Below are positions 19,237 to 20,742 of a stretch of 20,742 nucleotides of DNA, in pieces. Made by a program: the position numbers and the translations under genes. Location of the stretch: positions 1-20,742 of the IMG/VR virus record IMGVR_UViG_3300025127_000361, one strand, 5' to 3'. Each line of letters begins with the position of its first letter. The stretch's first letter is position 1. The notes beneath the pieces were generated by a model. It ran no database searches. It was not told the DNA's origin and saw only the letters and a list, made by a program, of their open reading frames with translations. Origin of the DNA: a virus.

Positions 19237-19660
19237 ACTTTGGCTGCTGGTTTTATTAGCATTACCTATAAGAACACTTGCTGTTCCTGTAGTACCCCAG
19301 TTCCGTTCTGGATCTTCTCAGACTTCAAGCACATCTGAACAAGTAATAAATGAAACAGTTACAAGCCATCAATATCGTACAGGATACTCTTATTCAGCGT
19401 CAGGACATAATATCGAATCTCAAGCAGGATATATCAACCCTACTGCTACGACTACGAATGAACAAACAGTCGGGGGAGTGAATTTTAATTGGACTTCGCC
19501 AAACTTAGAAGCTATACCTCGTTGGGGAATCGTAAACAATGGAGCAGCTTTTTCTTTACAAGAAACACTCTTAACTCCAGGGCTGGACACAGTAACCACC
19601 ATAACTCGTCAAATAAATACAAGCACAACAACAGAAACCTCAACTACGTTTGGGCAATAG
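19229..19660 (+). CDS. Exported Thr/Ser-rich phage protein B
   Basis: A 143-residue protein starting at TTG 19229: M/LTRLWLLVLLALPIRTLA is a signal peptide. The mature part has VPQFRSGSSQTSSTSEQVIN, the pattern YSYSASGHNIESQ (about 54-66), NNGAAFSLQETLLTPGLDTV, and TRQINTSTTTETSTTFGQ. The 'Y..S.SG.NI' and 'AFS..E' elements are shared with the preceding exported protein, suggesting paralogy. The TTG start overlaps the previous stop (TTGACTAG), so coupled translation is likely. I recall the same order of exported genes in cyanophages. Function unknown. Confidence 0.6.
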   Translation: MTRLWLLVLLALPIRTLAVPVVPQFRSGSSQTSSTSEQVINETVTSHQYRTGYSYSASGHNIESQAGYINPTATTTNEQTVGGVNFNWTSPNLEAIPRWGIVNNGAAFSLQETLLTPGLDTVTTITRQINTSTTTETSTTFGQ

Positions 19661-20235
19661 CTATAATCCTTTGCCCTGCAAAGGTTTTGGCTAACACTAC
19701 AGTCGCATCACCACAGTCGCAAAGTACTGGAGTAGTTAATAACAATGCCACAATGATTACACCTTCTAGTATGCCAAGTTTTAGAATGAGTCAGGGCATA
19801 GTTTGTGCTTCTCCTAGCCTGACAATTACACCGTATGTAACAGATAGTTGGTCATTCGGTAGACCAATAGAATATGTCACTAGACAAAATATATATGACG
19901 AAGATACTGGAGAAGTAAAATATGTTCAAGAAACTCCTCGATTTGAAAAAGATAATTACAACTTAAATTACGGTATCTCTGCTCAACTGAACATTCCATT
20001 GGGCAAGTCACCGAAACTTTGTCATGAGGCAACAGCAGTAAATATAGAAGCTCAAAAGTTATTGATAAAGAAAACTAAAATGGAAATCAGCCTCTATCGT
20101 TTGGAGATGTGCTCAAAAATGGCGAGCACTGGAGCGACCTTCAAACCTAATACTCCTAGTGCTGTTACCTGTGAGGATATTGTTTATAACATTCCACCAA
20201 ATCAAGTTATCCCACATACTCATAAATTAAAGTAA
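19489..20235 (+). CDS. Exported phage protein C, start unclear
   Basis: The frame opens at TTG 19489, but the first 50 codons overlap the previous gene and look like its shadow. A signal-peptide-like segment lies at YVWAIAIILCPAKVLA (19648-19695), yet no ATG, GTG or TTG occurs within 40 codons before it. The mature part is coherent: NTTVASPQSQSTGVV, CASPSLTITPYVTDSWSFGR, then YNLNYGISAQLNIPLG, a helical Cys-containing end (YRLEMCSKMASTGATF, TCEDIVYNIPP). It matches a cyanophage exported family I recall. Translation may come by a -1 shift from the previous frame near TTTGGGCAATAG, by an unusual start codon, or after a lost start. Confidence 0.55.
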   Translation: MDFAKLRSYTSLGNRKQWSSFFFTRNTLNSRAGHSNHHNSSNKYKHNNRNLNYVWAIAIILCPAKVLANTTVASPQSQSTGVVNNNATMITPSSMPSFRMSQGIVCASPSLTITPYVTDSWSFGRPIEYVTRQNIYDEDTGEVKYVQETPRFEKDNYNLNYGISAQLNIPLGKSPKLCHEATAVNIEAQKLLIKKTKMEISLYRLEMCSKMASTGATFKPNTPSAVTCEDIVYNIPPNQVIPHTHKLK

Positions 20236-20346
20236 GCAAAAGCTCTTTCTAACTAGGGAGTGTTAGCTTTGGTTAGAACTTCCTTTGCTTAATATCTATT
20301 ATACATCAAATAAGCAGTAGACAAGCACGGGTTGAAACTTGCCTAC
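20234..20346. other. Two stem-loops in a structured gap
   Basis: First element: AAGCAAA (20234-20240) with TTTGCTT (20284-20290) and inner TTCTAAC (20247-20253) with GTTAGAA (20272-20278); an alternative inner stem CTAAC (20249-20253) with GTTAG (20262-20266) is also possible. Second: GTAGACAAG (20317-20325) with CTTGCCTAC (20338-20346), one mismatch. No gene is visible in 20236-20385. They could be a small RNA, an mRNA 3' structure or attenuators. Confidence 0.45.
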
Positions 20347-20353
20347 CTAGACG

Positions 20354-20395
20354 CCCTATCCTTCGCCATGTTGAATAGGGTTCTTTCATTTTACA
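20354..20395 (+). terminator. Weak terminator after the exported-protein genes
   Basis: CCCTAT (20354-20359) pairs with ATAGGG (20375-20380) with a 15-base loop; on the plus strand it is followed by TTCTTTCATTTT. The T-run is interrupted, so it is a plausible but weak terminator that also faces the end of the minus-strand gene. Confidence 0.45.
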
Positions 20396-20742
20396 TCTTT
20401 TTTCTTCTTTGTAAGTTTCTTTATTAGATTTTTTACTAAGGGTTTGACAATATTAAGCAGTAATGGAGTAGTGGCAGCAACAGTAGCAATAGCAGCAGTG
20501 CTAATAAGCTGTGCAGGGCCAGGTATGTATTGCTCAATGAACGCAACGTCCTCATAGAGAGTTATACATTTACTACCATCTTCGCTTCTTTCGTGGCCTA
20601 TAACACGTTCCAATCGTTTATCGTTACGAAAGTCTCCTACTCTTTGCTCAGTTTTACCTGGGCATGGAGCAAAATCTGGTGGGGGTGGTTTAGGTAAATC
20701 AGGAATTTTTGGCTGCTCTGTTTCTGGGAAGGGCGGTGCTTC
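20386..20742 (-). CDS. Membrane-anchored phage protein, N-terminus outside window
   Basis: Open from the window edge (20742) to a TGA at 20386-20388, 118 residues visible. A Pro-rich linker (IPDLPKPPPPDFAPCPG) is followed by a small domain (RVIGHERSEDGSKCITLYED), IPGPAQLISTAAIATVAATT, hydrophobic PLLLNIVKPLVKNLIKKL, and a Lys-rich end (TKKKKDVK). The pattern 'PPPP..PC..G...R... ITTAAIA.VA...ALL.KPL...L.K..K' is like membrane-proximal cyanophage proteins I recall. A single membrane segment near the C-terminus is likely. Function unknown. Confidence 0.6.
   Translation of the reverse strand, partial: EAPPFPETEQPKIPDLPKPPPPDFAPCPGKTEQRVGDFRNDKRLERVIGHERSEDGSKCITLYEDVAFIEQYIPGPAQLISTAAIATVAATTPLLLNIVKPLVKNLIKKLTKKKKDVK

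Noticed and set aside
20234-20346. Possible tRNA in the structured gap
   Set aside because: The outer 7-bp stem looks acceptor-like, but the element is too short, with no T-arm (GGTTCGAATCC-like) or anticodon arm in place.
1-20742. CRISPR array, insertion sequence, integrase or diversity-generating retroelement
   Set aside because: No regularly spaced long repeats with unique spacers, no transposase or integrase motifs and no reverse transcriptase were seen; the short iterons do not fit a CRISPR array.

Overview
This window looks like part of the genome of a double-stranded DNA tailed phage, most probably one infecting a marine picocyanobacterium. It is AT-rich and densely packed with short overlapping genes. 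It carries a terminase, portal, scaffold, capsid and tail-tube block plus a phage replication block. Many small proteins (the DUF6321-type basic protein, small lysine-rich proteins, the exported trio at 18.7-20.2 kb) resemble proteins I recall from cyanophages. The host assignment is inference. No integrase, tRNA, CRISPR array or insertion sequence was seen.

Layout. (1) 1-5912, minus strand: the packaging and head block, reading leftwards as large terminase, three tiny basic proteins, tail-tube-like protein, two more small basic proteins, DUF4055-type portal, a small lysine-rich protein, scaffold and major capsid protein (cut by the window edge). (2) 5913-6144: divergent control region with tandem promoters and a leader hairpin. 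(3) 6145-7531, plus strand: seven small, mostly acidic genes ending in a clear terminator. (4) 7172-7813: a striking cis-element zone with 17 CCWGG sites in 425 bp, then seven copies of an AAAAACTGAATG-like iteron, beside a small-terminase-like gene (7814-8227, minus). (5) 8235-9483, minus: small genes ending at a terminator. (6) 9544-11288, plus: a second small-terminase-like or HTH gene and five small genes, ending at a bidirectional terminator. (7) 11326-13944, minus: a replication/recombination block with a putative ssDNA-binding protein, three tiny proteins, a coiled-coil protein and a PD-(D/E)XK exonuclease. (8) 14108-17913, plus: primase-helicase, TGTCCCA repeats, two small genes, a C5 cytosine methyltransferase and one small gene. 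(9) 17882-18392, minus: two small genes. (10) 18455-20235, plus: a small membrane protein and three exported proteins, then structured RNA and part of a minus-strand gene.

How it works together (inference): primase-helicase, exonuclease and ssDNA-binding protein replicate and recombine the genome; TerS and TerL package it into a prohead built from portal, scaffold and capsid protein; the 7.1-7.8 kb repeat zone next to TerS is a good candidate for the packaging or replication site.

The most interesting signals are: a methyltransferase gene whose second half also encodes, in the +1 frame, a protein with a recurrent and recognisable signature (true overprinting); the CCWGG island in a genome carrying a C5-cytosine methyltransferase, reminiscent of the methylation-controlled pac site of phage P1; the two iteron clusters; and an exported-protein gene with no usable start codon near its signal peptide.
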